Source: SXZD01 sp034680345 (GTDB lineage Bacteria; Pseudomonadota; Gammaproteobacteria; Burkholderiales; Burkholderiaceae_B). From it: a stretch of DNA of 64,000 nt. Numbering within the stretch: position 1 is the first letter of the stretch; each line of letters starts with the position of its first letter. Positions 17,649 to 26,604 of the stretch are shown here, piece by piece. The notes below the pieces were generated by a model. The model did no database searches and was not told where the DNA came from. It saw only the letters and a program-made list of their open reading frames with translations. The position numbers were made by a program, and so were the translations under genes. The stretch covers positions 20,840-84,839 of the forward strand of contig JAXISZ010000007.1 in the NCBI GenBank assembly GCA_034680345.1, in the 5' to 3' direction.

Positions 17649-18160
17649 TGTGAAGCTGTCCATAAAGTGTATAAATTAACCACTCCTGTACTTGTTTTAA
17701 TGAGTTCAAGCTGTTTTAAAACAAGGCCATGAGTGCGTTCATTTTCATCAATCCAAGTTAATGCATCAACTGCCGGTAAATTTTCCAATCTAACTTCAAT
17801 TTGAGCGTTGTTTAGTTTTTTAATTTGGCTTTTTTCTTGCCAAGAAAATGCAGCAAGACTTGCGTTGATGGTTGTTTCAAGGTTTGGGTTATAAATGGTT
17901 TTTGTGTTTTTTTGAAGGGTAAGTATTTCATTTGCCAATTGTAAGGCTTGAGCTAATTGGTTTTTTTTGTTTATTAATTCTTGTGGTTTTGTTAAGAGGG
18001 TTTGTACTGCAGGTTCAATAGAAGTGGTTATTAATAATGTACAAAGAATAATAGCAAACGCCAGTTCTAAGCCTTTTTTTTCTCTATGCGTTCTGGAGAC
18101 ATAAAAATTATTTAACTCCTTCATTAGGGTTTCAGTGATTATTTTAGCTGTAGTTTTCAT
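17645..18160 (-). CDS. gspM: Type II secretion protein GspM
   Basis: 171 residues: a short cytoplasmic N-terminus (KELNNFYVSRTHREKKG), one transmembrane helix (LELAFAIILCTLLITTSIEPAV), a predicted coiled-coil stretch (INKKNQLAQALQLANEILTLQ) and a ferredoxin-like periplasmic domain with LPAVDALTWIDENERTHG. GspM partners GspL in the inner-membrane platform. It begins 8 bases after gspL and is coupled by ATGA to gspN. Confidence 0.9.
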   Translation of the reverse strand: MKTTAKIITETLMKELNNFYVSRTHREKKGLELAFAIILCTLLITTSIEPAVQTLLTKPQELINKKNQLAQALQLANEILTLQKNTKTIYNPNLETTINASLAAFSWQEKSQIKKLNNAQIEVRLENLPAVDALTWIDENERTHGLVLKQLELIKTSTGVVNLYTLWTASQ

Positions 18161-18168
18161 TGGTCATG

Positions 18169-19521
18169 TCATTTAGAAGCGGGTGTAATGGATAAAACAG
18201 CATTTGCACTGGTATTTTGCTGCCATTTTCCAATCAACTGTTGTTTTTGCAGTGCGTTCAGTGTTGTTTGTTTTTGTTCTTCGCTGAGTTTAGGTGAAAA
18301 TTCTAGATGTAATGTGTTTTGTTCGTAGCGAATGGCTGAACTCGCGTTAAAGGGTAAATTAGATAAGGCCATCGCACTGTGGTGTAATAGTTGCGTCCAG
18401 GTGGCTTTATTGGTATTGTTTTTTTGGTTTATTTTTTGATGTGCAAACTCCAACATGAGTAAGGGGTCAACAACAATTGGTGTGTTAGGTAAAGCAGTAC
18501 TAACAGTTGATTCAATGGCATGATTTAAAACCTGTATTTCATGCTCTAGTTGCCAAGCTTTTAGATTTAAGGCTATAACACAAAAAACACTTGCAGCAAC
18601 AGCCAAGCGTAAATTACCAAAAAAAAAGAACGGGTGTTTATTGGTTTTCAGGTTTTGTTTTTGCAGTAGATCGGCGGGTACAATGGCGTGTATTTTTTTA
18701 GACAAAATCATAGATTGGAAACCTACTGTTTCTATAGGTATGTTTGTTGTTGCAGTCAACCATTCACGGGTTTCACTTATTTTTTCGGTGATCACTGTTA
18801 AGCCGTTTTTGAGGGTGAATTGATTTTGGTCTGCCCAATGGTTTAATAGCTGCCAGCATTGGGCGGTCAGGTTTTCTTGGTTTTTATCTTTTTCTTCTTC
18901 ACTTTGCTTGCTTAAAACGATAGCCCAGGGGGCTGTTATAGTGCTGCATACCCATATGTGATCTGATTTTTTAATTAACCAAATGTGAGTGTTATTCGAT
19001 TGTAATTGCGGAATATAAAATAGAGGTTCAATTACAAACTGTTTAACACGTAAACCCAATTCATTTAATGTTTTTAGAATAAGCTGAATCCAGCTACGTT
19101 TTACTGCTGTCACAATCGATTGTGTAATTGTTTCGTTTTCAGCCGCTGTGTTTGGAAATGGGTGTTCATTGATGTAGAGTGTTTCAATGTCTTCTAGCAG
19201 GTGCGGTTCAACAGCAAAGGCAATCGCTTGAGAGAAAGGTTTATTTTTTTTAAGCGTTCTGGGCGAAAGTAAAGTACTTACGTCTTTGGGATGAAGCAAT
19301 ACGGTGACCGTTTTGATATCGTCTGTTTTTTTAAGGTTGTTCAAATCAAGCAAAGTGCTTTTAAGATGCTTGCCATTGGATGAAATTAAGTCACATAGCA
19401 CTTGTATTGAGTGTTTTTCTGTTGGCCCTTTTTGTGGATATTCCAGATCCTGCCGTTGTTTTATTTTCTCCCACTGTTGCCTTGATGGCCAGCGAATCAC
19501 GAATTGCCGATGATTGCTCAT
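18169..19521 (-). CDS. gspL: Type II secretion protein GspL
   Basis: 450 residues. Actin-like cytoplasmic domain (about 1-290) that recruits GspE, one transmembrane helix (LRLAVAASVFCVIALNLKAW, about 295-315) and a periplasmic domain that contacts GspM. Sequence similarity is modest, as is usual for GspL; operon position and topology make the call. The ATG at 19521 overlaps the gspK stop (ATGA) and is preceded by GGAGG, so I prefer it to the ATG at 19533. Confidence 0.88.
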   Translation of the reverse strand: MSNHRQFVIRWPSRQQWEKIKQRQDLEYPQKGPTEKHSIQVLCDLISSNGKHLKSTLLDLNNLKKTDDIKTVTVLLHPKDVSTLLSPRTLKKNKPFSQAIAFAVEPHLLEDIETLYINEHPFPNTAAENETITQSIVTAVKRSWIQLILKTLNELGLRVKQFVIEPLFYIPQLQSNNTHIWLIKKSDHIWVCSTITAPWAIVLSKQSEEEKDKNQENLTAQCWQLLNHWADQNQFTLKNGLTVITEKISETREWLTATTNIPIETVGFQSMILSKKIHAIVPADLLQKQNLKTNKHPFFFFGNLRLAVAASVFCVIALNLKAWQLEHEIQVLNHAIESTVSTALPNTPIVVDPLLMLEFAHQKINQKNNTNKATWTQLLHHSAMALSNLPFNASSAIRYEQNTLHLEFSPKLSEEQKQTTLNALQKQQLIGKWQQNTSANAVLSITPASK

Positions 19522-20468
19522 GCCGACCTCCATACTGTAGAAGCTTGATTGCCAGAGCGTTTTACAAGTGCTTTAATCTGTAATTTGGCAGCTTGTACTT
19601 GTACTGTGCCATAGACTAAAAAAAATTGGCTATCAAAACTTAAAATTTCTTGAGTTGTGGGTTTTTTGGTGTTGCTGGGTAAGCGGTTCATGGCGTCTGC
19701 AAGGTCTCGAAAGCTGGTACGTTCTCGGCTAGAAATCCATTGTCGTACGGTGGGTAAGTCTAAGGGTGCGCTTACAGCGTAAAGCACTTCAGCGCTGGCG
19801 GTGTTGATATTGATATTGCTCGGTTGTGGCAGCCAAACCACCGATGAGTCTAGACGTTCAATGGTATTTTGTTTTAAAAGAGCCATTTCTGCAAAAAAAG
19901 TCCATTCTTTAACAAATAATGTTTTGTTTTTTTCAATCGATTCAATCAGTGCTTGAGCTTGATCGTTTTCAATATTCAGTACATCACATAAACGCAGAAA
20001 AGCTTGGCGCTGAATTTCGCCTTTTGAACCTGTAATACTTAAGTTGTATAGATTAAAACGTGCCTGCGCGTCTCGAATTTGTCCTTGAATATAGCTTGAT
20101 TTGTTATTTTCTGTCCGGTTTTCTATGGTGTTTTTTTCTGCGTTTTGTGAAATTGATAACGCATTGTCCAGAGGGGTAAGACCCAGTGGAATGGCCCAGG
20201 TTTCTTGCAGCGTGTCAGTGTTAGAATTTCGGCTGTCGTCTTCTAGAATGGCTTGTACCCATTCAATGGCTGAAAGCACGACCTGTTGGCTTTGTAAGCG
20301 ATTATTTTCATGCTCAACCCAGCGCGCCGCTTTATATGCTTTCCAAACTGCCCCGCTAGCAAGCAAAGCACTTAAGCTTATAATTAGTAAAGCACTAACC
20401 AGTGCTGTGCCTTTTTGTTGATGATTTTTTTTGCAACTGGGTTTGCAGGATTTATATTTACATTTCAT
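19518..20468 (-). CDS. gspK: Type II secretion minor pseudopilin GspK
   Basis: 316 residues. Prepilin-like leader ending KG before TALVSALLIISLSALLASG; residue +5 is not Glu, as is normal for GspK, which sits at the pseudopilus tip. The large globular domain typical of GspK is present with NININTASAEVLYAVSA and FRDLADAMNRLP (helix-hairpin-type segments). Start at ATG 20468 gives an ATGA overlap with gspJ. The leader contains Cys and many Lys (MKCKYKSCKPSCKKNH), an unusually cysteine-rich leader. Confidence 0.93.
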   Translation of the reverse strand: MKCKYKSCKPSCKKNHQQKGTALVSALLIISLSALLASGAVWKAYKAARWVEHENNRLQSQQVVLSAIEWVQAILEDDSRNSNTDTLQETWAIPLGLTPLDNALSISQNAEKNTIENRTENNKSSYIQGQIRDAQARFNLYNLSITGSKGEIQRQAFLRLCDVLNIENDQAQALIESIEKNKTLFVKEWTFFAEMALLKQNTIERLDSSVVWLPQPSNININTASAEVLYAVSAPLDLPTVRQWISSRERTSFRDLADAMNRLPSNTKKPTTQEILSFDSQFFLVYGTVQVQAAKLQIKALVKRSGNQASTVWRSA

Positions 20469-21271
20469 GACGCTGTTCCAACCCAAAATACACGGCTGAA
20501 CATTTCACCAGAGGGTATTATCAATCGAACACGAACACCTTTTACGCGATAAATGCCAGATCCTGTTGATGGATACTCTGAAAAATTATTATTGATGGGT
20601 TCCTTGGTTGTATTTGTGCTCCACAGTGGGTGGTTTTCTGTTGATGGATTATTGGTGTTTTGAGAAAAATTACCGTAAATCATTTCAGAAGTCCAGCCGC
20701 GTTTGTCTATCCAAAAAGTAATTCCTAAACCTTTTAAGTTGAGTTTGTCTTCTGGTAGGTTGTGTAACAATAAATTTTTGGGTGGCGCCATTATATTTAG
20801 GTTATTTAAGATTGTTGCTTGAGTGACTTGCCGTTCCAAAGAACCATTAACCCAGCGCCAAACAATTCGTTGATTTACTGGTTGCTTTTGATGATCTATC
20901 GTATTGTTTAAAATAAATAATCCTTCTTGATTAATAAATAAACGCTCTAACGAGGATAAACTGGTTTGTACTACGTGGTCTAGTGCATCTTGAGGATTGA
21001 TATTTTTTGGCTGCTGATTGGGTTGTACTTGTTCCCAATTGTTATCTGGTACGTGTTCTAGGTCGTCTGCCAATTGATTAAACATAGCTCGCAGGGTGCT
21101 GAGTTCGTTATCAATTTTTTCAATTCGTTCATAAATTCTAATAACAGTATTGAGTCCTTGCCACGACAGAACTGAAATCACAGAAACGATGGCCAATCCT
21201 ACTAGCATTTCAATTAAGGTAAAGCCATTTGATATTGATAATATTTTTTTTGGTTGGCTCTTTGTCGTCAT
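20465..21271 (-). CDS. gspJ: Type II secretion minor pseudopilin GspJ
   Basis: 268 residues. Type IV prepilin-like N-terminus with cleavage after the Gly in SNG before FTLIEMLVGLAIVSVISVLSWQGLN (Glu at +5). Downstream segment FNQLADDLEHVPDN and INQEGLFILNN are typical for GspJ. GspJ joins GspI and GspK in the tip complex. It starts 27 bases after gspI and is coupled to gspK by ATGA. Confidence 0.93.
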   Translation of the reverse strand: MTTKSQPKKILSISNGFTLIEMLVGLAIVSVISVLSWQGLNTVIRIYERIEKIDNELSTLRAMFNQLADDLEHVPDNNWEQVQPNQQPKNINPQDALDHVVQTSLSSLERLFINQEGLFILNNTIDHQKQPVNQRIVWRWVNGSLERQVTQATILNNLNIMAPPKNLLLHNLPEDKLNLKGLGITFWIDKRGWTSEMIYGNFSQNTNNPSTENHPLWSTNTTKEPINNNFSEYPSTGSGIYRVKGVRVRLIIPSGEMFSRVFWVGTAS

Positions 21272-21298
21272 TTTCTTGATTCTGTAAAAAAATTAGGT

Positions 21299-21694
21299 TT
21301 AATTTTTTTTGGCTAAAAACATTAACAAACGTGCTTGAAATTGCGTTGGGTTTTGCGGATCAACTACCCGTATTTCAATGCGTCGAAAATTGATATTTGC
21401 GGTGGTTTTAACATCGACAATACAGCGCCAAGGTTTTTGGCCTTGTGGGCAATCAAGCTCGAAGGTGCCAGTGGGCGGAAACGCTTTGCGTAGGCGCAAT
21501 TCTTGAGCAATTTGATCAGCACTCCATTGCGCTAATAGCCGATATTTAAGTTCGTTTTGTTGTAAGCTAATATGCCCCACCGCTTTTAAAGCGGCGATTA
21601 AGCCAATGGCAATAATTGTAAGGGCAACCAAGGCTTCTATGAGTGTAAACCCCTTTGAATAATGTTGATTTTGTGTGGTTGGGGCAATGTGCAT
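21299..21694 (-). CDS. gspI: Type II secretion minor pseudopilin GspI
   Basis: 131 residues. Leader MHIAPTTQNQHYSKG, cleaved before FTLIEALVALTIIAIGLIAALKAVG (Glu at +5). The globular part contains LAQWSADQIAQELRLRKAFPP, the usual GspI signature. Two Cys (LDCPQGQKPWRC) may form a disulphide. It lies 24 bases after gspH in the same operon. Confidence 0.93.
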   Translation of the reverse strand: MHIAPTTQNQHYSKGFTLIEALVALTIIAIGLIAALKAVGHISLQQNELKYRLLAQWSADQIAQELRLRKAFPPTGTFELDCPQGQKPWRCIVDVKTTANINFRRIEIRVVDPQNPTQFQARLLMFLAKKN

Positions 21695-21718
21695 TATGAG
21701 ATGTTTATGGTGATATGT

Positions 21719-22225
21719 TTAAGGAGCAATTTTAAAACGGCCTAAGCTTGTGCGAACAATGCGCACTTGAGTGTGGTTGTGTTCTAGTTCAATCACTGTG
21801 GTTTTCATGTGCGCATGGGGGGGCAGCAGCAGAGAGGCTTGAGCTATGCCATCGATTAAGAAGCGAACTTTAATTGGAGGGTATTGCCAGGTTCTGTTTT
21901 TGAATACATTGGTGTGTAATGCGTAAGTAGCACTTGTGTTTGATGGGTTGTTGGTATTAAGAATACGGAAGCCATTTGCATTGCTTTCAACAATTAAAGC
22001 CTGGCCACTGATTTGAGCTTGGTCCTGCGCCATTGATAAAATCTCAGTAAAGCGCAAAGCGTCTTGCTGCAACAAACGTTTCTCATCTGGAAACAGTTTG
22101 GCTGAGGTTAAAGCGGTGGTGATAGCCAGTATTACTAAAACCACCAGCAGCTCAAGCAGGGTTAAGCCTGAGTATTTTTTGAAAGGATTTTTATAGTCCC
22201 CAGGACCCAATATCAGCGTTTGCAT
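21719..22225 (-). CDS. gspH: Type II secretion minor pseudopilin GspH
   Basis: 168 residues from ATG 22225, which leaves a 20-residue leader (ending KKYSG) before LTLLELLVVLVILAITTALTSA, Glu at +5. A GGTGG motif precedes this ATG. Several other in-frame ATGs lie further upstream (to 22270), all inside gspG, so overlap with gspG is unavoidable (at least 35 bases). The GspH-type globular domain follows (LRFTEILSMAQDQAQISGQALIV, FLIDGIAQASLLLPP). Confidence 0.9.
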   Translation of the reverse strand: MQTLILGPGDYKNPFKKYSGLTLLELLVVLVILAITTALTSAKLFPDEKRLLQQDALRFTEILSMAQDQAQISGQALIVESNANGFRILNTNNPSNTSATYALHTNVFKNRTWQYPPIKVRFLIDGIAQASLLLPPHAHMKTTVIELEHNHTQVRIVRTSLGRFKIAP

Positions 22226-22664
22226 CGTTTCCACCAGGTTTCCCATCAGCACCATAGCTGAAGACATCAATCTCTAATTTAACTCCGGGATTAAGGTATT
22301 GGTAGTGGCGCCCCCATGGGTCAGTGGGTATTTTGTCCAGATAGCCGCCAGTTTTCCAGTTTTCAGGTACGGGCTCGGTGCTTGGTTTACGAACCAAAGC
22401 CGATAGCCCTTGTTCCGTGGTGGGGTAATGGAAATTGTCTAGGCGATATAAATTTAGCGCTTGCATAATTGCGCCAATGTCTTGTCGTGAGGCAACAATA
22501 CGTGCTTGGTCGGGTCGGTTCATGACCTTTGGCACAATTAGGGTTGCTAAAACACTTAAAATTACAATCACCACCATCATTTCAATCAAGGTTAAGCCGC
22601 TATTGCGGTTATTTAATTTTTGGTTCGTGGTATTGTAGAATTTAAAAATAGGCGTTGAAAACAT
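22191..22664 (-). CDS. gspG: Type II secretion major pseudopilin GspG
   Basis: 157 residues. Leader ends NSG before LTLIEMMVVIVILSVLATLIVPKVM (Glu at +5). The family signatures DNFHYPTTEQGLSALV, GGYLDKIPTDPWG (calcium-loop region) and DVFSYGADGKPGG are all present. GspG forms the pseudopilus shaft. First gene of the minus-strand gsp operon; the divergent gspC lies 100 bases away. Maturation needs a prepilin peptidase (GspO/PilD), not encoded in this window. Confidence 0.97.
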   Translation of the reverse strand: MFSTPIFKFYNTTNQKLNNRNSGLTLIEMMVVIVILSVLATLIVPKVMNRPDQARIVASRQDIGAIMQALNLYRLDNFHYPTTEQGLSALVRKPSTEPVPENWKTGGYLDKIPTDPWGRHYQYLNPGVKLEIDVFSYGADGKPGGNDANADIGSWGL

Positions 22665-22699
22665 AAGGGAATTTAACGTATTCTTAGATTTAAGGCTTG

Positions 22700-22730
22700 A
22701 TTATGTCTCAAATTGACTGGTATGTGTCAA
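22700..22730 (-). promoter_or_regulatory. Candidate sigma-70 promoter of the gspG operon
   Basis: On the minus strand TTGACA (22730-22725) is followed after 19 bases by CATAAT (22705-22700), about 36 bases before the gspG start. The spacer is long. TTGAC (22713-22717) and GTCAA (22726-22730) also form an inverted repeat with 8-base spacing, so a repressor could bind here between the divergent gspG and gspC genes. Confidence 0.4.
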
Positions 22731-22764
22731 CTATTTGAATGCACTTATTGTGAGTAACAACCAG

Positions 22765-23178
22765 ATGAATTTTTTAATTTTTCAGCGTGTTATAAATGGC
22801 TTGTTAAGCTTGATTATTGGCATGGCAGCAATGTATTCGCTACAGACTTTAATGTATCAACCAAACCTCCCTGTGGCGGCATTGTCTTATCAAACAGCCG
22901 CCGCGCAAAGTGTGGATCGATCGCCTGAGGCGCGTTTATTAGGTGTGGATGTGACTGCTGGGGCAGTTGCTCCAGCAATTGAAATATTGGGGTTGGCTGC
23001 TGGTCAGCGTCAAGGTGCAGCGGTTTTGGTTATTGAGGGGCGGCCCGCTGCAGTGTACCGTTTGGGTGAAGAGATAGACCAAGGTTGGACTTTATCTGCA
23101 ATAAGCGGACAAGACATTTTAATAGAAAGAGCTGGTCAATCTTTGCGTATAGCCTTACCTGAACGGACCTGTTGTTGA
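22765..23178 (+). CDS. gspC: Type II secretion protein GspC (short, no PDZ domain)
   Basis: 137 residues from ATG 22765 (in-frame TTG 22735 and GTG 22750 are alternatives without clear ribosome binding sites). One membrane helix (VINGLLSLIIGMAAMYSLQTLMY) then a homology-region domain (ARLLGVDVTAGAVAPAIEILGL, AVYRLGEEIDQGWTLSAI) that contacts the GspD N0 domain. The protein stops where a PDZ domain would follow; short GspC forms of this type occur in Burkholderia. It is transcribed away from the rest of the gsp genes and its 3' end overlaps the DUF3108 gene tail-to-tail by 43 bases. Confidence 0.85.
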   Translation: MNFLIFQRVINGLLSLIIGMAAMYSLQTLMYQPNLPVAALSYQTAAAQSVDRSPEARLLGVDVTAGAVAPAIEILGLAAGQRQGAAVLVIEGRPAAVYRLGEEIDQGWTLSAISGQDILIERAGQSLRIALPERTCC

Positions 23179-24296
23179 GTAATCACCAAGCCTTTTTTAT
23201 CGGTAAAACGAATTTGCACGGGTAGCCATGCAAGCGTTGGGTCAAGCCATAAGTCAATTGACAATTTTTGATTGCCACTGGTTTCTACTCGTCTAATGTG
23301 CCAAGTTTGTACTTGGCTGGAATCGGTTAGCTTTAATATTTCAGGTTTAATCGCTTCAAAAACAAAAGTTTCCATTGCAGAGCTAGAAACAACAGGGTAT
23401 TGCCATTGTTGGCCTGTATTAATTACTCCAGCTATCGCTGTAAAATTTTCAATGTCTCGCCCTAGGCGGTAAATCACAGATAAACGGTCTTGTAAATTTG
23501 GAATAACTTCTGGCCCAGTTTGATTAGCGCCAAATAATACTTGGCCACTGTTTCTGTCAATCAATACCTGAGTTTCGGGTTTTTTGCCACGTTGTTCTGT
23601 ATAAAGTTGCGGCTGTAACCCTTCCGAACCAATTTGACCAATACTTTTTTGATTTAAAAGCCCACTGTATAAATTAGCAAATAGCCCGAGTGCTTGGCCC
23701 GTACTGCTAATTTCATAAAAATTACCATCTATTTGAATTGAGTGAACAACTTGGGCCAGTGGATTGCCTTCGGCTTCTCCAAGATACATGTGGAAAAGCA
23801 GCTCTATGTTTTTATGCTGATCGATTGTGGGGGCTGTTATAAAATGGTTAGCGTTTGTATGTGGCGGCATCTGGCCATTTTGAGTTTGAATTTGCGTTGT
23901 AGAATCTGCTGTGTGTTGGCTTAATAGGTTGGCGGAAGTGTTGTTTGTGTTGTATGTATGTTCAATTTTTTGGTTTAGGGGTGGGGGCTTTTCTGTAGGT
24001 TCAGTTTGATTGGTCGCGAGGTTTGAATCTGTATTTGTGTGGTTTGATTTGTGAGGGGTTTGCTTGGTTTGTTTTGTTGGCGATTTTAAAGGGTGTGACC
24101 TAGCTTCTGCCAGCATTGAAATGAATACAGGGTTGGGCTGATGAGGGCCAATTGACTTTTTTAGATTGGAGTTAAAAAAATCAACTTGTTCTAGCCCAAA
24201 AGCCAAAACCAGCCAGTGAAACAATAAGGTTAAACTTACAATTATTATTGTAAGGACAAGGCGTTTTGAGTGTGAACTGTTTTTTTGAGTATGCAT
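23136..24296 (-). CDS. DUF3108-domain envelope protein
   Basis: 386 residues. An N-terminal hydrophobic anchor (LVLTIIIVSLTLLFHWLVLAFGL, residues 13-35) is followed by a long Thr/Asn/Lys/Pro-rich linker (about 60-150) and a C-terminal domain beginning LFHMYLGEAEGNPLAQVVHSI and continuing with YEISSTGQALGLFANLYSG, IDRNSGQVLFGAN, DRLSVIYRLGRD and WHIRRVET. This layout matches DUF3108 proteins, periplasmic proteins of unknown function. The linker is consistent with crossing the periplasm. Its 3' end overlaps convergent gspC by 43 bases; it lies 137 bases downstream of moeB. Confidence 0.75.
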   Translation of the reverse strand: MHTQKNSSHSKRLVLTIIIVSLTLLFHWLVLAFGLEQVDFFNSNLKKSIGPHQPNPVFISMLAEARSHPLKSPTKQTKQTPHKSNHTNTDSNLATNQTEPTEKPPPLNQKIEHTYNTNNTSANLLSQHTADSTTQIQTQNGQMPPHTNANHFITAPTIDQHKNIELLFHMYLGEAEGNPLAQVVHSIQIDGNFYEISSTGQALGLFANLYSGLLNQKSIGQIGSEGLQPQLYTEQRGKKPETQVLIDRNSGQVLFGANQTGPEVIPNLQDRLSVIYRLGRDIENFTAIAGVINTGQQWQYPVVSSSAMETFVFEAIKPEILKLTDSSQVQTWHIRRVETSGNQKLSIDLWLDPTLAWLPVQIRFTDKKGLVITQQQVRSGKAIRKD

Positions 24297-24433
24297 GAAT
24301 CAGCTTAAGTTTGCGGTGCTTTCAATGTACATATCAATCATGGCGTAAAGTGGATAACTTGTCGATTTTATTTTGAATGGCTGGGTTTTTTGCGGTCTGA
24401 TTTTAATAAAACAGTGTGTTTATGGGTTTAATT

Positions 24434-25189
24434 TTAGGCGTGATTGATTGAGCATATCGCACAAGCGGGGTCACGTTCAATGTGTAGGGTTTTAAATTCA
24501 CAGGTTTTGGCATCGTATAACAACAAAGATTGGTTTAGGGGTTGTCCAGTTCCAGAGATTATTTTTAGGGCTTCAGTGGCTTGTAAGGTGCCAATAATGC
24601 CGGTCAGTGGAGAAAATACCCCCATGGTGGCGCAGCGCACGGGGTTTAAGTCTTCTGCTTCTGGAAATAGGCAGTGGTAACATGGCCCTTGGTTTTTGTG
24701 TAAATGAAAAACCGCCAGTTGTCCTTTAAATTGAATAGCCGCACCAGAAACCAAAGGTTTTGAGTGTTTGTAGCAGCTTTGGTTGATTGCATAGCGTGTT
24801 GGAAAATTGTCTGAACAGTCTAAGACCACGTCTGCTGCTGCAATTTGATTGTCTAAAGTTTGATCCGATAATCGCTGGTTTAAGGCAATAATTTTAATTT
24901 GGTCATTGATTGCAGATAAAGCGGTTTTTGCAGAAAAAACTTTTGCTTGCCCAATGCGGTTGGAAGTGTGTAACACTTGGCGTTGTAAGTTGGTGAGGTC
25001 AACGGTGTCATGGTCCGCAAGAACCAAGGTGCCGACCCCTGCGCTGGCTAAGTATAGGGCAGCAGGGCAACCCAAGCCGCCTGCACCAATTACAAGAACG
25101 CGAGCATTTAGAATGCGTTGTTGCCCTTCAATACCAATTTCATCCAGTAATAAATGACGGCTATACCGCACCAACTCATGATCATTCAA
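24434..25189 (-). CDS. moeB: Molybdopterin-synthase adenylyltransferase / ThiF-MoeB family
   Basis: 251 residues. E1-like enzyme that adenylates the C-terminal glycine of a sulphur carrier (MoaD or ThiS). Rossmann motif VIGAGGLGCPAALYLASAG, the NLQRQVLH arginine segment, the DCSDNFPTRY loop, and two CxxC pairs (CYHC, CAIC) for structural zinc are visible. Start is the TTG at 25189, nested in the ctp stop (TTGA); the protein then begins MNDHELVRYSRHLLLDEIG exactly as in relatives. MoeB versus ThiF cannot be separated from sequence alone; no mo- or thi- genes are adjacent. Confidence 0.88.
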   Translation of the reverse strand: MNDHELVRYSRHLLLDEIGIEGQQRILNARVLVIGAGGLGCPAALYLASAGVGTLVLADHDTVDLTNLQRQVLHTSNRIGQAKVFSAKTALSAINDQIKIIALNQRLSDQTLDNQIAAADVVLDCSDNFPTRYAINQSCYKHSKPLVSGAAIQFKGQLAVFHLHKNQGPCYHCLFPEAEDLNPVRCATMGVFSPLTGIIGTLQATEALKIISGTGQPLNQSLLLYDAKTCEFKTLHIERDPACAICSINHA

Positions 25190-26595
25190 GGCTTGTTAAC
25201 CTTATTGGCTTCGGCTTTTTCTTTGTTTTTTGCTACAAGCACAGGCAGGCCTTTCAGTTTGTTCAAAGCTTGGTTTAGTTGGTGGTCATTTGCTGAGCCA
25301 AACTCAACGGGTTTCTGATCTTTATTTTCATTGATTTTATTTGATTTTTTGGTTTTATTTTCAGAGGTTTTTTCTTGTTGATTGGGTAAATGTTTAACCA
25401 AATCGGCTTCACGCACATGAGATATGAGGTCGCCTTCGGGAGTTTCTTCAACAATTAAATCAGGTTCAATGCCTTTGGCTTGAATAGTCCGACCAGAGGG
25501 TGTGAAGTACCTGGCGGTGGTTAGTTTAATCGCGGTGTTGCTATTCAAAGGCAAAATAGTTTGAACCGAGCCTTTACCAAAAGTCTGTGTGCCAATGATT
25601 GTGGCCCGTTTATGATCTTGCAGGGCGCCCGCCACAATTTCAGAGGCAGATGCTGATCCCCCATTAACGAGCACAACAATTGGAATGTTTTTGGCGAAGG
25701 ACGGTAAATGCGCTAGGTGGTCTTCGCGCCCGCCTCGCATATAGTCTTCTGGGGCGGCAATAAATTTGCGTTTTGCGTCTTCACTGCGACCATCGGTTGA
25801 AACCACCAGCGTACGTTCAGGTAAAAACGCTGCTGAAACCCCAACGGCTGCATTTAATAAGCCACCAGGATCGTTACGTAGGTCTAGCACTAGATTTTTA
25901 AGATTTTGATTTTTATTTTCTTTTACAAGCGTGTTCAAGGCTTTGACAACATTTTCAGTGGTGTGTTCTTGAAATTGAGTGATGCGAACGTAGCCAATGC
26001 CGGGTTCCAGTAGTTTATATTTTACGCTTTGTACCTTGATGATGTCGCGCGTAATTGTGATCACCAGGGGTTTGGCTTCATTTTTACGAACAATAGTAAG
26101 TGTAATATCAGTTTTTGGTTTGCCCCGCATGATCTTGACTGCGTCGTTGAGGGTCATGCCTTTGGTGGGTTTTTCATCAAGCTTGATGATTAAATCGCCA
26201 GCTTTAACCCCAGCTCTAAATGCAGGAGTATCTTCAATAGGGGACACCACTTTGACAAACCCGTCTTCTGTGCCTACTTCAATCCCAAGGCCTCCAAATT
26301 CGCCTTGAGTGCCCACTTGAAGCTCTTTGTAGGCGTCTGGTTCTAAATAGGCAGAATGAGGGTCAAGGCCGCTGATCATGCCGCTGATGGCTTCAGTTAT
26401 AAGCTTCTTATCTTCAACAGGTTCAACGTAGTTGGTTTTAATCGAGCCAAAAATTTCCGAAAACTGGCGTAATTCTTCAAGTGGAAGCGTAGGTTTTGCT
26501 TCACGTTGCGCAGTGGCTGTCACCCCTAAACTAATGGCAACTCCGGCAATCACCCCGATTGAAATTAAACTGGCATTTTTAAGTTTGTGCTGCAT
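25186..26595 (-). CDS. ctpA: Carboxyl-terminal processing protease (S41)
   Basis: 469 residues. Membrane-anchored or secreted periplasmic protease (signal ISIGVIAGVAISLGVTATAQ). A PDZ domain (about residues 95-165, GFVKVVSPIEDTPAFRAGVKAGD) precedes the S41 core with the nucleophile in NGGSASASEIVAGAL and the general-base Lys in GTQTFGKGSVQ. The C-terminal ~70 residues are Lys/Asn-rich. Gene pairing with the EnvC-like activator immediately upstream is conserved and suggests control of peptidoglycan hydrolysis. Coupled to moeB. Confidence 0.95.
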   Translation of the reverse strand: MQHKLKNASLISIGVIAGVAISLGVTATAQREAKPTLPLEELRQFSEIFGSIKTNYVEPVEDKKLITEAISGMISGLDPHSAYLEPDAYKELQVGTQGEFGGLGIEVGTEDGFVKVVSPIEDTPAFRAGVKAGDLIIKLDEKPTKGMTLNDAVKIMRGKPKTDITLTIVRKNEAKPLVITITRDIIKVQSVKYKLLEPGIGYVRITQFQEHTTENVVKALNTLVKENKNQNLKNLVLDLRNDPGGLLNAAVGVSAAFLPERTLVVSTDGRSEDAKRKFIAAPEDYMRGGREDHLAHLPSFAKNIPIVVLVNGGSASASEIVAGALQDHKRATIIGTQTFGKGSVQTILPLNSNTAIKLTTARYFTPSGRTIQAKGIEPDLIVEETPEGDLISHVREADLVKHLPNQQEKTSENKTKKSNKINENKDQKPVEFGSANDHQLNQALNKLKGLPVLVAKNKEKAEANKVNKP

Positions 26596-26604
26596 AATGT
26601 CTCG

